A stretch of 64,000 nt of DNA, taken from contig NZ_CP126980.1 in assembly GCF_030252345.1 (NCBI RefSeq), positions 5,657,501 through 5,721,500 on the forward strand, read 5' to 3'. Origin of the DNA: Actinoplanes oblitus (GTDB lineage: Bacteria; Actinomycetota; Actinomycetes; Mycobacteriales; Micromonosporaceae). Of the stretch, positions 44,650-53,945 are shown one piece after another; position 1 is the stretch's first letter; each line of letters begins with the position of its first letter. The position numbers and the translations under genes were made by a program. The notes under the pieces are model-generated. The model was not told where the DNA came from. It did no database searches and saw only the letters and a list, made by a program, of their open reading frames with translations.

Positions 44650-45045
44650 TCAGAGGGGTTTGGTGCAGAGCACGTCCGGCATCGGCAGGTAGCCGAGCGC
44701 CTGCCAGAAGCGCAGACCGGCCTCGTTGTCCGGCATCACCAGCAGGTTGACGCGCGGACAGCCGAGCGCGCGGAAGCGGCCCTCCAGCTCGCGGACCAGC
44801 GCGGCGGCGATGCCCTGCCGGCGGCGGGCCGGGTCGACGGCGAGCCGCAGGATCCAGCCGCGCCGGCCGTCCCAGGTGCCCAGCACCACCCCGGCCACCC
44901 GGTCGCCGTCCACCGCGACCAGGAACAACTCGGGGTCACGGGCCAGCTTCAGCTCCAGCTCGGCGCGCGGGACGATCTCGCGGGCGGCCGCCGCCCAGAC
45001 GGCGGCGACCGCGGCGTAATCGGTCCAGCGGAAGGTGCGGATCAT
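44650..45045 (-). CDS. GNAT family N-acetyltransferase
   Basis: A 131-residue acetyltransferase. The acetyl-CoA loop is in LRLAVDPARRRQGIAAALV; the C-terminal beta-bulge region reads RVNLLVMPDNEAGLRFWQAL with GYLPMPDVLCTKPL. Substrate unknown. ATG overlaps the stop of the flavoprotein dehydrogenase (ATGA), so the two are co-translated; a functional link is not obvious. Confidence 0.9.
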   Translation of the reverse strand: MIRTFRWTDYAAVAAVWAAAAREIVPRAELELKLARDPELFLVAVDGDRVAGVVLGTWDGRRGWILRLAVDPARRRQGIAAALVRELEGRFRALGCPRVNLLVMPDNEAGLRFWQALGYLPMPDVLCTKPL

Positions 45046-47861
45046 CGGTTCTTCTCGGCGAGGGCGTTCGCCAGCAGCTGGACCAGGTGCACGCCGGAGA
45101 CGCCGGCCAGGTCGTCGGCCTGGGTGCGACAGGAGAACCCGTCGGCGAGGAAGACGTCACCCTCCTCGGCCTGCTCCAGCGCGGGCAGCAGCTGCTGCTC
45201 GGCGACCTGCACGGACACCTCGTAGTGCCCGCGTTCCACACCGAAGTTGCCGGCCAGGCCGCAGCATCCGCCGAGCCGCTTGACCGTGGCGCCGGCGTTC
45301 TTCAGCAGCTTGGCGTCGGCCTCCCAGCCCATCACGGCATGGTGGTGGCAGTGCGGCTGGGCGACCACCCGGACCCCGGCCAGCGACGGCGGCGTCCAGT
45401 CCGGGGTGGCGGCGAGCAGCTCGGCGACGGTCTTGGTGGCGGCGGCCACCTCGCGGGCCGCCTCGTTGTCGACCAGTTCGACGGCGTCGCCGCGCAGCAC
45501 ACCGGTGCAGGACGGCTCCAGGCCGACGATCGGGATGCCCTTCTTGACCGCCCGGTGCAGCTCGTCGACGGTGACGCCGAGGATCCGGCGGGCCGCGTCG
45601 AGCTGGCCGGTGCTGATCCAGGTCAGGCCGCAGCAGGCTTTCCTGCTGGTCACCTGCGGCGCGTAGCCGGCGTCGACGAGCAGGTCGACGGCCGCCTGGG
45701 CGATCTCCGGCGCGAAGTGGTCGGTGAAGCTGTCCACGAACAGGATGACCGGCTTACCGGTCCGCACCGGCTGGAAGGTGGACTTGAACGTCTTGCCGGC
45801 GAAGGTGGGGATCGATCGCCGCGCGTCGACACCCGCCGCGTACAGCGCCAGGCTGCGGATGCCCGGCAGGCTGGTCATCAGGTTCGCCAGGCGCGGCATC
45901 CGGGACGCCAGCCGGGACCAGCGCGGCAGCCAGCCCAGCGAGTAGTGCGAGCGCGGCCGGGCCCGTCCCCGGTAGCTCTGGTGCAGGACCTCGGACTTGT
46001 AGGCGGCCATGTCGATCCCGGTCGGACAGTCCGACGCGCAGCCCTTGCAGGACAGACAGAGATCAAGGGCGTCGTGTACGGCCTCCGCCCGCCAGTCCGG
46101 CGCCAGGTCCCCGTCGAGCATCTCCTGCAGCACCCGGGCTCGTCCCCGGGTCGAGTCCTTCTCGTTCTTGGTGGCCAGGAACGACGGGCACATCACCCCG
46201 CCGAGCACCGTCGTGTCGACCCGGCACTTGCCCACCCCGGTGCACCGGTGCACGGCCTGGTTGAAGTCCCCGCCGTCGTGGTGGTACGCCAGCGCCAGCG
46301 GCACCGTCACCTTCCGCGCCTGCGACACCCGGATGTTCGCGTCCACCGGGTCCGGGTCCACCAGGTTGCCCGGGTTCAGCAGGTTGCCCGGGTCGAAGGT
46401 GTGCTTGATCTGCCGGAACAGGCTCATCGCGGCGGGCGAGTACATCCGGCCGAGCAGCTCGCTGCGCGCCCGCCCGTCGCCGTGCTCGCCGGAGAGCGAC
46501 CCGCCGTAACTGACCACCAGGTCGGCGGCGTCCTCCAGGAACGCCCGGAACTTGCCCGGCCCGCCCGGCTTGTCCAGCGGGAAGTCCAGCCGCACGTGCA
46601 CGCAGCCGTCGCCGAGGTGCCCGTACGGCATCACGGACAGGCCGTGCCGCTCGCACAGCGCGTCGAAGTCCCGCAGGTACGCCCCGATCCTGGCGGGCGG
46701 CACCGCGGCGTCCTCCCAGCCGGCGTGCGCGGGCAGCCCGCTCGGCGCGCGCCCGGCCAGCCCGGCGCCGTCCTCGCGGATCTTCCAGAGCGGCGCGGCC
46801 CGCGCGGTGTCCTCGACGATCACGTGGTCGATCGCCCCGGCCGCCGCGACGAGGCCGGCCACCCGGTCGCGGACCTCCGCCAGGTCGTCGCCGGCGATCT
46901 CCACCAGCAGCCAGGCGGTGCCGCCGGGCAGGGGCGGGACGGCGTCCGGGCCGCGCCGGCTGCGCACCACGTCGCAGATCCGGTGGTCGAGGCCCTCGCA
47001 GGCGGTCGGCGTGAACTCCAGGATCGCCGGGATGACGTCGCCGGCGGTGCCGAAGTCGGGGTAGCCGAGCACCACCAGAACCCGGTGCGCCGGGTCGGCG
47101 ACCAGCCGGACGGTGGCCTCGGTGACGATCGCCAGGGTGCCCTCGCTGCCGACCAGGAACTCGGTGAGGTTGAACCCGTTCTCCGGGAGCAGGTGCTCGA
47201 CCGCGTAGCCGGAGACCTGGCGGCCGAACGTGGCGAACTCGGTCCGGCCGACAGCGAGGTTCGCCCCGATCAGCTCGCGCAGCGCGTCCACCGTCTTGTC
47301 GGCGCCGCGCGGCTCGGGCCCGGTGACCAGCCGCTCGCCGTCGATGGTGAACGCCGTGAGCGCGACAGTGTTGTCCGAGGTCCGGCCGTAGCCCAGGGTC
47401 CGCGAGCCGCACGAGTTGTTGCCGATCATCCCGCCGATCGTGCAGCGGGTGTGCGTCGACGGGTCCGGCCCGAACCGCAGACCGTACGGTTTCGCCGCCG
47501 CCTGCAGCACCGCCTGCACGGTGCCGGCCTGCACCCGGGCGGTCCGCGTCTCGGCGTCGATCTCGAGGACCTTGTTCATGTGCCGGCTGAAGTCCAGGAT
47601 CACCCCCGGCCCGATCGCGTTGCCGGCCACCGAGGTGCCCGCGCCCCGCGCGGTGATCGGAATACCCAGCTCGCGGCAGACCCGCAGGGTCGCCGCCACG
47701 TCGTCGTCGTGGCGCGGCCGCACGATCGCCTGCGGCACGACCCGGTACAGGGAGGCGTCGCTGGCGTACGCCGAACGGTGCGCCGCGTCGGTGAGCACGT
47801 CGGGGACGCCGGCCCGCGCCAGGGCTTGGACGAGGTCGGTCGAGATCGCTGCGGTTGTCAC
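45042..47861 (-). CDS. FAD-linked oxidase / Fe-S protein, D-lactate dehydrogenase (GlcD-GlpC fusion) type
   Basis: A 939-residue fused enzyme. The N-terminal PCMH-type FAD domain has PITARGAGTSVAGNAIG and TIGGMIGNNSCGSRTLGYGR; the FAD-oxidase C domain contains PYGHLGDGCVHVRLDFP and SGEHGDGRARSELLGRMYSP. A ferredoxin-like part has CLSCKGCASDCPTG, preceded by CTGVGKCR. Two C-terminal CCG domains carry KACCGLTWISTG and GGCCGLAGNFG. Family reaction: oxidation of D-lactate or a related 2-hydroxy acid, passing electrons to quinone via Fe-S clusters at the membrane. GTG start at 47861. Confidence 0.93.
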   Translation of the reverse strand: MTTAAISTDLVQALARAGVPDVLTDAAHRSAYASDASLYRVVPQAIVRPRHDDDVAATLRVCRELGIPITARGAGTSVAGNAIGPGVILDFSRHMNKVLEIDAETRTARVQAGTVQAVLQAAAKPYGLRFGPDPSTHTRCTIGGMIGNNSCGSRTLGYGRTSDNTVALTAFTIDGERLVTGPEPRGADKTVDALRELIGANLAVGRTEFATFGRQVSGYAVEHLLPENGFNLTEFLVGSEGTLAIVTEATVRLVADPAHRVLVVLGYPDFGTAGDVIPAILEFTPTACEGLDHRICDVVRSRRGPDAVPPLPGGTAWLLVEIAGDDLAEVRDRVAGLVAAAGAIDHVIVEDTARAAPLWKIREDGAGLAGRAPSGLPAHAGWEDAAVPPARIGAYLRDFDALCERHGLSVMPYGHLGDGCVHVRLDFPLDKPGGPGKFRAFLEDAADLVVSYGGSLSGEHGDGRARSELLGRMYSPAAMSLFRQIKHTFDPGNLLNPGNLVDPDPVDANIRVSQARKVTVPLALAYHHDGGDFNQAVHRCTGVGKCRVDTTVLGGVMCPSFLATKNEKDSTRGRARVLQEMLDGDLAPDWRAEAVHDALDLCLSCKGCASDCPTGIDMAAYKSEVLHQSYRGRARPRSHYSLGWLPRWSRLASRMPRLANLMTSLPGIRSLALYAAGVDARRSIPTFAGKTFKSTFQPVRTGKPVILFVDSFTDHFAPEIAQAAVDLLVDAGYAPQVTSRKACCGLTWISTGQLDAARRILGVTVDELHRAVKKGIPIVGLEPSCTGVLRGDAVELVDNEAAREVAAATKTVAELLAATPDWTPPSLAGVRVVAQPHCHHHAVMGWEADAKLLKNAGATVKRLGGCCGLAGNFGVERGHYEVSVQVAEQQLLPALEQAEEGDVFLADGFSCRTQADDLAGVSGVHLVQLLANALAEKNR

Positions 47862-47957
47862 GTATCAGGGCAATCTGTCGGCGGGTAGCGGGGCGGCTCG
47901 CACATTACCGACATGCTAGGTCCGGGCGGCGGCGGCTTCCCGCAGCTCGGGACTAGG

Positions 47958-50900
47958 TCACACCACGATCGCGCGGATCCGGCGGTTGACATCGGGGCGC
48001 CGGTTCGCATGCTGCTCCAGGAGCACGCGGGCCTGCTTGGCGTCGATCCGCGGGTGGATCAGCCCGAGCTCGGCGAGCCGGATCGCGGCGTCCAGCTCGA
48101 CCTCCGCCCACTCCGTGGCGGGGTGGCTCTCCAGATACTGCACCAGCAAGGGAGCCAGCTGAGCGCCTCCGACCGAGTCCAGATGCGCCAGGAGGCAGCT
48201 GACCAGTTCGGTCCGATAATGCATCAGATCGACCGGAAGCCGGGAGAGGATCCGAACGATGTCGGTGGCGGTGAGCTCCCGATCGCGTTCGATGCGATGC
48301 AGAACGAGGTCGAACCAGCAACTCTCGAAGTCGGCTTCCTGGAGGCAATGCCGATAGCGCTCCGCCCGGTCTGCCACCGGTTCGGAAGACCGGCTGATCA
48401 ACAGCAGCATGTCGTGCATCAGACTCGTCATCCGACCACGCGCACCCGGCCCGAAAATCATCCCACTGGCGACGCCGAATTGCTTCCGCACGAGCGGTTC
48501 CACGGCATGGTGCCGCATGTCGCCGGCCGGGTCGCAGATGAAATGGGCCTCCTGCCCCGCAGGGTGGAGCACATTGCCGGCTACCCAATAATCGTTGACG
48601 TCCGGGTCGCCTTCGCCGATGACCCACGCCAGGTCCACCGTAGGGAGGTCAGCCGGGTCGCCGTCGAACGTGAGCTCGATGTCCCGCTCGCCGCCGGAGC
48701 CCACGCGTTTCACCACCACCAGGTCGAGCAGCCCGGCCCAGCCACTCGCGGCGTCCTGCGACTTCCAGAGCAGCGCCATGTCCCGCCAACCCCCAATGGC
48801 CTCCGCATCCATGGTCTCGAACAGCGATCCGGCCGTCACGTTCTCCCCACACAAGGCCAGGAGCAGTAGGTTCGCGGTATAGGTAGCGATCCGGGAGGGG
48901 ACCGTCAGCGAGCGCGGCTGATAGCCGCCGAACCCCCGCGGATCCCTCGGCTGCGGCGCCGCCCGGAACAGGTCGACCAGCAGCGCGGTCCACTCCGCCC
49001 GGGCAACGGCCGGCTTGGCCAGGACCATGCCGTGCAGGAACACCACCATCTGCCGCCGATCCGCCAGCGGCGCCCAGGAGAGCAGCGCGTGCAGCAGGTC
49101 GTCGTCGACCGGTTTGCCGCCGGTGAGGAAGGTGACGCCGCGCCGCGCGGCGACCATCTCGTCGACGATGTTGTGCAGGAGCCGGGCCACCAGGTACTCG
49201 CCGAACGTGGCGTGCAGGAACTCGTAGGTGCCGAGCCGCACCCCGTCCCGATCGGCGCCGGCGCGGTGCACGAAGTAGAACGAGCCGAGCGCCTCCTCCA
49301 CCGCGCTCTGCCGCGCTCGCAAGCCGGCCGGGAGCGGCACCAGCCCGGGAGCGACGGGTGCCGGGAGAGCCTGCAGGTCCTTGGCCAGATCCTCCGCGGT
49401 CACCCACTGCGCGCCGCGGTTGAACATCGCGAAGGCCACCACGCTGAGCCGGTACAGCTGGGCCTCGACCAGCTGCGCACGCTCCCGCGGCGGCAGCCCG
49501 GCGCCCAGCTTGTCCACCTCCCGGCGGGCGAAGCGCTCCAGCAACCGCTCGTACAGCTCGTCCGGTCGCAGCAGGCCGGCGTCGCGCAGCGCGTTGCCCT
49601 CCGCGTCGTAGAGGGCCAGCATCAGCAGCAACAGCGGCTGCTCGGCCAGATGCCGATAGCGCAGCACGGTCGGCAGGTCCAGCGGCGCTTCCCCGCCCGC
49701 GAAACGGCCGGCGTTCGTCCGGTTCCAGACGTCGAGCCAGGCGGCGATCCGGTGCTCGTCGAAGGGCTCCAGCCGGACCGCGACGGTGCCCTCGCTGGGC
49801 TGCGCCCGGTCCGCGACACTGGTCCGGCTGGTGACGATCACCGCGACCGGCCGGCCCTGGTCCATCTCGCGGCGCTGAAACGCGGTGACCCGGCTCAGAT
49901 AGTCCGTCTGGCTCACCCCGGTCGCCTGGAGCAACTCGTCGAACCCGTCCAGGAGGACCAGCGGCAGGGCGTCGCCGGACGACCTGCTCAGCGCCGGCCA
50001 CGCCAGCCGCTCGCCGGTGGCGTCGCGGATCGCCTGCTCGATCTGGTCCTGCAGGTCGGCCGAGGCGGACACCGTCCGCAGCGGCACCAGGACCGGCAGG
50101 AACGCGCTGGCCGGCAGCTGCCCGGCCAGCAGCTTGCTGAGCACCGACTTGCCAGAGCCCGGGTGGCCGAGCACCAGGAGCGGCGCGGCGGCCGCCTCCG
50201 CCGAGGTGAGGTGCCCGGTCAGAAAGGACAGCAGGTCATCCCGCACCGGCTGCCGCTCCCACCAGGTCTCACTGCTCAGTGGCATGCTCCCGGCGACGAC
50301 GCAGGCCCGGTACAGCTGCGGCAGGAAGGCCTCCGCCAGCGAGGGCATGCGCAGCCCGGTCGGCATGTCGTCGGACGGCCGGTCGAGCGCCGTCGCGTAG
50401 GCGCGGGACAGCTCGGCGCGGCGCTCGTCGGGCACGCGGCCGTCGGCGAGCCGGTCCAGCACGGCGCGCAGGCCGGCCAGCGCGGTGGTCGCCTCGCGCA
50501 GCCCGGCGCGGGTCGCGTTGTGCTCGCGCATCCCGGCCCAGAACGCCACCTCCGGGAACTCGGCCGCCAGTCGCCCGAGCAGGCTGTCGTACCGGTCCAC
50601 GGCGACGCTCGGCACGCTCACCAGCGCCTGCAGCGCCAGCTCCTGCTCGCGGCCGGACAGTCGTTGCCAGACGGCGAGTCCCTTCAGGAAGTCGCCGGCC
50701 TTGCCGGTCATCCGGTGGTAGTGGTCGGTCAACTGCCGGCGGAACTCCTCGTGCGGCTCGGCGGCGCCGGGCACCGGCGCCGACCAGCCGGCATGCCACC
50801 CGGCGCCGGCGGCAGTACCCAGCGAGCGCTGCTCCTCGGCGGTGAGCTCCAGATCCCGGTACTCGACCACCAGTTCCGTCGCGGCGAGCGCCTCGAAGTA

Positions 50901-51173
50901 GGCGGTGACCGCCAGCACGGCGTGGGCCGCCCGGAGCCGCTCGGTCCGTTCCCAGCGGGACAGTTTCGAGCGGCGTTCGACGAGTCCGGTCACCAGTCTC
51001 TCGGCGACCTTGCTCAGCTCGGCCTTCGCGTCGAACCAGCCGAGCAGGTCCCGGAACGGGCCGATGGCCGCCAGCAGGCCGGCCCCGAGCAGCGTGTCCA
51101 GGAGCTTGACCCACCTGTCCCGGTCACCGCCGAGCAGCTTGACGGCGTCGTCGTAGCTCACCTCACGTCCCAC
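47958..51173 (-). CDS. NACHT-domain NTPase
   Basis: A 1071-residue STAND protein. About 300 N-terminal helical residues (NNH-like) lead to a NACHT core: Walker A LVLGHPGSGKSVL (K342), Walker B PLVLLDGFDELLQ, then VIVTSRTS and the arm region RLEPFDEHRIAAWLDVW. The middle holds GTYEFLHATFGEYLVARLL, the winged-helix-end motif of NACHTs. The C-terminal 350 residues are helical and repeat-like. Family knowledge: bacterial NACHTs act as sensors, some in phage defence. GTG 51173 chosen; GTG 51161 is possible. Stand-alone gene. Confidence 0.9.
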   Translation of the reverse strand: MGREVSYDDAVKLLGGDRDRWVKLLDTLLGAGLLAAIGPFRDLLGWFDAKAELSKVAERLVTGLVERRSKLSRWERTERLRAAHAVLAVTAYFEALAATELVVEYRDLELTAEEQRSLGTAAGAGWHAGWSAPVPGAAEPHEEFRRQLTDHYHRMTGKAGDFLKGLAVWQRLSGREQELALQALVSVPSVAVDRYDSLLGRLAAEFPEVAFWAGMREHNATRAGLREATTALAGLRAVLDRLADGRVPDERRAELSRAYATALDRPSDDMPTGLRMPSLAEAFLPQLYRACVVAGSMPLSSETWWERQPVRDDLLSFLTGHLTSAEAAAAPLLVLGHPGSGKSVLSKLLAGQLPASAFLPVLVPLRTVSASADLQDQIEQAIRDATGERLAWPALSRSSGDALPLVLLDGFDELLQATGVSQTDYLSRVTAFQRREMDQGRPVAVIVTSRTSVADRAQPSEGTVAVRLEPFDEHRIAAWLDVWNRTNAGRFAGGEAPLDLPTVLRYRHLAEQPLLLLMLALYDAEGNALRDAGLLRPDELYERLLERFARREVDKLGAGLPPRERAQLVEAQLYRLSVVAFAMFNRGAQWVTAEDLAKDLQALPAPVAPGLVPLPAGLRARQSAVEEALGSFYFVHRAGADRDGVRLGTYEFLHATFGEYLVARLLHNIVDEMVAARRGVTFLTGGKPVDDDLLHALLSWAPLADRRQMVVFLHGMVLAKPAVARAEWTALLVDLFRAAPQPRDPRGFGGYQPRSLTVPSRIATYTANLLLLALCGENVTAGSLFETMDAEAIGGWRDMALLWKSQDAASGWAGLLDLVVVKRVGSGGERDIELTFDGDPADLPTVDLAWVIGEGDPDVNDYWVAGNVLHPAGQEAHFICDPAGDMRHHAVEPLVRKQFGVASGMIFGPGARGRMTSLMHDMLLLISRSSEPVADRAERYRHCLQEADFESCWFDLVLHRIERDRELTATDIVRILSRLPVDLMHYRTELVSCLLAHLDSVGGAQLAPLLVQYLESHPATEWAEVELDAAIRLAELGLIHPRIDAKQARVLLEQHANRRPDVNRRIRAIVV

Positions 51174-51293
51174 CGGCGCAGTATCCCAGCGACTGTCCAC
51201 CGTGCTCGGCGCGGCCGCGGTGCCCGGGCCGTACGAAAATCGATGTTGGTGATGCGTCAGCCGGTGGGTGGCGGCCGCGTGGTCGAATGGGGC

Positions 51294-52292
51294 ATGCTGC
51301 TCGCCCCGATGCTCGCGGCCGCGGTGGCGGCCGGCCCGGTCTGCCAGGTCGACGACAAGCGGTTGGACGAGGTCTCCGGGCTGGTGGCGACCGATGCCGG
51401 ATATGTGATGGTCAACGACGGCGCCGACGAGGCGTCGCATCGGAAGATCTTCTATCTGCGGCCGGACTGCTCGCTGCGGCGCACGGTGTCCTATCCGTCG
51501 CGGCCGCGGGACACCGAGGACCTGCAGCTCGGGCGGGACGGGACGCTGTGGGTGGCGGACATCGGCGACAACGGGCAGAACCGGGACACCGTCGCGCTGT
51601 GGAGGCTGGCGCCCGGAGCGTCGAAGCCGAAACTGTTCCGGCTCTCCTACCCGGACGGCGCGCACGACGCGGAGGCGCTGCTGATCGGGGCGGACGGCAC
51701 ACCGGTGGTGGTGACGAAGACGCCGGGTTCGGCCGGGATCTACGTGCCGGAGGGCGCGCTGCGGTCCGGCGGGACCACGCCGCTGCGCGCCGCCGGCAGC
51801 GTGTCGGTGCCGATGACCACCACCAGCAATCCGTTCTCGCTGCCCGGCCGCTTGGTGATCACCGGGGCGGCGAGCAGCCCGGACGGGTCGCGGGTGGTGC
51901 TGCGGACCTATGCTGACGCTTTCGAGTACGACGTGAGCGGCGGGGACGTCGTCAAGGCGCTCACCACCGGGACGCCCCGGCAGGTGGCGCTGCCGGACGA
52001 GCCGCAGGGCGAGTCGGTGGCCTACACGGCCGACGGGACCGCGCTGCTGACCATCTCGGAGGGCTCGAAGCCGACCCTGTTCCGCCATCCGCTGCCGGCC
52101 GCCCCGTCGCCCGCCGCCGCGGGCTCGTCCGCGTCGCCGGCCGCCGCGTCGTCCCCGGCCGGCAAGCAGCCGAGGACCGTGGTGAAAGCGGCCGACGACA
52201 GGCCGAACCGCCTGCCGATCCTGCTCGTCGTGCTGGCCGGGACGGCCGTGATCCTGGCGGCGGCCGTCCTCCTCCGTCGCCGCCGCCGGTGA
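51294..52292 (+). CDS. Secreted, membrane-anchored beta-propeller-like protein
   Basis: About 332 residues. The N-terminal signal-like MLLAPMLAAAVAAGPVC is followed by blades with VSGLVATDAGYVMVNDGADE, DTEDLQLGRDGTLWVADIGD and PQGESVAYTADGTALLTISE, a pattern of beta-propeller folds. A Pro/Ala/Ser stalk precedes a C-terminal membrane helix (LPILLVVLAGTAVILAAAVL) and a short RRRRR tail. It probably faces outwards. Start at ATG 51294 favoured; ATGs at 51243 and 51252 give a longer N-region. Function unknown. Confidence 0.78.
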   Translation: MLLAPMLAAAVAAGPVCQVDDKRLDEVSGLVATDAGYVMVNDGADEASHRKIFYLRPDCSLRRTVSYPSRPRDTEDLQLGRDGTLWVADIGDNGQNRDTVALWRLAPGASKPKLFRLSYPDGAHDAEALLIGADGTPVVVTKTPGSAGIYVPEGALRSGGTTPLRAAGSVSVPMTTTSNPFSLPGRLVITGAASSPDGSRVVLRTYADAFEYDVSGGDVVKALTTGTPRQVALPDEPQGESVAYTADGTALLTISEGSKPTLFRHPLPAAPSPAAAGSSASPAAASSPAGKQPRTVVKAADDRPNRLPILLVVLAGTAVILAAAVLLRRRRR

Positions 52293-52367
52293 GCCGGGCC
52301 GCTCGGCGACGTCACGACGAAACGTGCGGCTAGCCCGACGCCCCTTTCCTCCGGCGCGTTCGCTGGC

Positions 52368-52381
52368 TACCGTTCTGGATC
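52368..52381 (+). promoter_or_regulatory. Leaderless-type -10 box of the patatin gene
   Basis: TACCGT (52368-52373) ends eight bases before the ATG and no ribosome-binding site is present, fitting leaderless transcription. Weak evidence alone; the same layout recurs at three other genes in the window. Confidence 0.35.
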
Positions 52382-53260
52382 ATGACAAGGGCTCTCGTTC
52401 TCGGCGGCGGCGGCGTGACCGGCATCGCGTGGCATCTCGGCCTGCTCTGCGGCCTGCAGCGGGCCGGCGTGTCACTGACCAGCGCGGACACGATCATCGG
52501 CACGTCGGCCGGCTCGGTCGTCGGCACGCTGGTGGCGGCCGGCATCGACCTGGAGGCGGCGGTGGCCCTCCAGGAGGTCCCGGCTCCGCACCGGTCCGGC
52601 GGTGACGGCGGCGCCGGCGGTGACAACCGCGGCGCTACCGGCGGTGACAACCGCAACGGCGGCAGCACCGGGCGGTGGCTGGCCGCGATGGCCGTGCTCG
52701 CCGACCCGTCGGTGCCCGCTCAGCAGGCCCGCGCTCAGGTCGGCGCGATGGCCCTGGCCGCCGGCACGCCTCCGGAGCAGTCGTTCCTCGCGCAGATCGA
52801 GGCGATCCTGCCGGTGCGCGACTGGCCGGACCGCGACCTGCGGATCACCGTCGTCGACACGGCCGACGGGCGGGACGAGGTGCTGACCGCCGAGTCGGGC
52901 GTGCCGCTGCTGAGCGCCGTCGCCGCGAGCTGCGCGGTGCCCGGCCTGATGTCGCCGATCACCATCGGCGACCGGCGTTACATGGACGGCGGGGTCCGGC
53001 TCGGGGCCGGCGCCGACCTGGCCGCCGGCGCGGAGCGGGTGGTGGTGATCGCCCCGCTCGCGATGCTCAGCCGCGACCGGATCGTCACCGAGCTGGCCTC
53101 GACCGGCGCCGCGAAGACCCTGCTGATCGAGCCGGACGAGGCCACCCTCGAGGCGTTCGGCGGCAACTTCATGGACCCGTCCCGGCGCGCCCCGTCGGTC
53201 CGCGCCGGGTTGGCCCAGGCCGAGGCCATCGCCGACGCGGTACGCGCGGTCTGGTCCTGA
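52382..53260 (+). CDS. Patatin-like phospholipase
   Basis: A 292-residue lipid acyl hydrolase fold. Seen: glycine-rich oxyanion loop RALVLGGGGVTGIAWHLGLL, nucleophile S42 in IIGTSAGSVVG, and catalytic D202 in YMDGGVRLG. Between the two lies a Gly/Asn/Asp-rich insertion (residues 72-98; GGDNRGATGGDNRNGG) with a 21-base DNA repeat (GGCGGTGACAACCGC twice) that is not part of the family core. Substrate unknown; cytoplasmic. The next genes are on the other strand. Confidence 0.9.
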   Translation: MTRALVLGGGGVTGIAWHLGLLCGLQRAGVSLTSADTIIGTSAGSVVGTLVAAGIDLEAAVALQEVPAPHRSGGDGGAGGDNRGATGGDNRNGGSTGRWLAAMAVLADPSVPAQQARAQVGAMALAAGTPPEQSFLAQIEAILPVRDWPDRDLRITVVDTADGRDEVLTAESGVPLLSAVAASCAVPGLMSPITIGDRRYMDGGVRLGAGADLAAGAERVVVIAPLAMLSRDRIVTELASTGAAKTLLIEPDEATLEAFGGNFMDPSRRAPSVRAGLAQAEAIADAVRAVWS

Positions 53261-53285
53261 CCGGCCGCGGGACGAGCGGCCGGGC

Positions 53286-53945
53286 TCACTGGGTCGTGTC
53301 GGCCAGGCCGCACTCGTAGCCGAGGATCACCGCCTGCACCCGGTCGCGCAGGTCGAGTTTGCCGAGGATCCGGCCGAGGTGGGTCTTGACGGTGCTCTCC
53401 GACAGGACCAGGGTGGCGGCGATCTCGGGGTTGGACAGCCCGCGGGTGACCAGGGTGAGCACCTCCCGCTCGCGGCCGGTGAGCGCGGCGAGCCGCCGGT
53501 CGGCGGCGGCTCGCGGCGGCGTGCTGCCGAGGTAGTGCGCGATCAGCCGCCTGGTCACGCTGGGCGCGGCCACCGCCTCGCCGGCCGCCACCACCCGGAC
53601 CGCGGAGACCAGGTCGGCGGCGAGGGCGTCCTTGAGCAGGAAGCCGCTGGCCCCGGCGCGCAGGCCGGCCAGCACGTACTCGTCCAGGTCGAAGGTGGTC
53701 AGGATGAGGACCCGGGCCGGGTGCGGGCCGGTGCGGATCCGGCGGGTGGCCTCGATGCCGTCCAGGCCGGGCATCCGGACGTCCATCAGCACCACGTCGG
53801 GCCGGGTGCGGGCGACCACGTCGAGGGCCTGCGCGCCGTCGGCCGCCTCGCCGACCACGTCGATGTCGCCCGTCGCGTCGAGCACCAGCCGGAAACCGGT
53901 GCGCACCAGCGTCTGATCGTCGACGAGCACCACCCTGATCCTCAT
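53286..53945 (-). CDS. NarL/FixJ-type response regulator
   Basis: A 219-residue regulator. The receiver domain has VVLVDDQTLVRTGF (acid pocket), phospho-acceptor in DVVLMDVRMPGLDG, and switch residues LTTFDLDEYV and GFLLKDA. The C-terminal LuxR HTH reads LTGREREVLTLVTRGLSNPE and LSESTVKTHLGRIL. It overlaps the kinase gene by four bases (ATGA). Likely controls the divergent lipoprotein-exporter operon, from position. Confidence 0.93.
   Translation of the reverse strand: MRIRVVLVDDQTLVRTGFRLVLDATGDIDVVGEAADGAQALDVVARTRPDVVLMDVRMPGLDGIEATRRIRTGPHPARVLILTTFDLDEYVLAGLRAGASGFLLKDALAADLVSAVRVVAAGEAVAAPSVTRRLIAHYLGSTPPRAAADRRLAALTGREREVLTLVTRGLSNPEIAATLVLSESTVKTHLGRILGKLDLRDRVQAVILGYECGLADTTQ

Noticed and set aside
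49032..51240. Long upstream extension of the exported propeller-like protein
   Set aside because: This part is antisense to the NACHT gene; a signal-peptide-like start at 51294 makes the shorter form much more likely.
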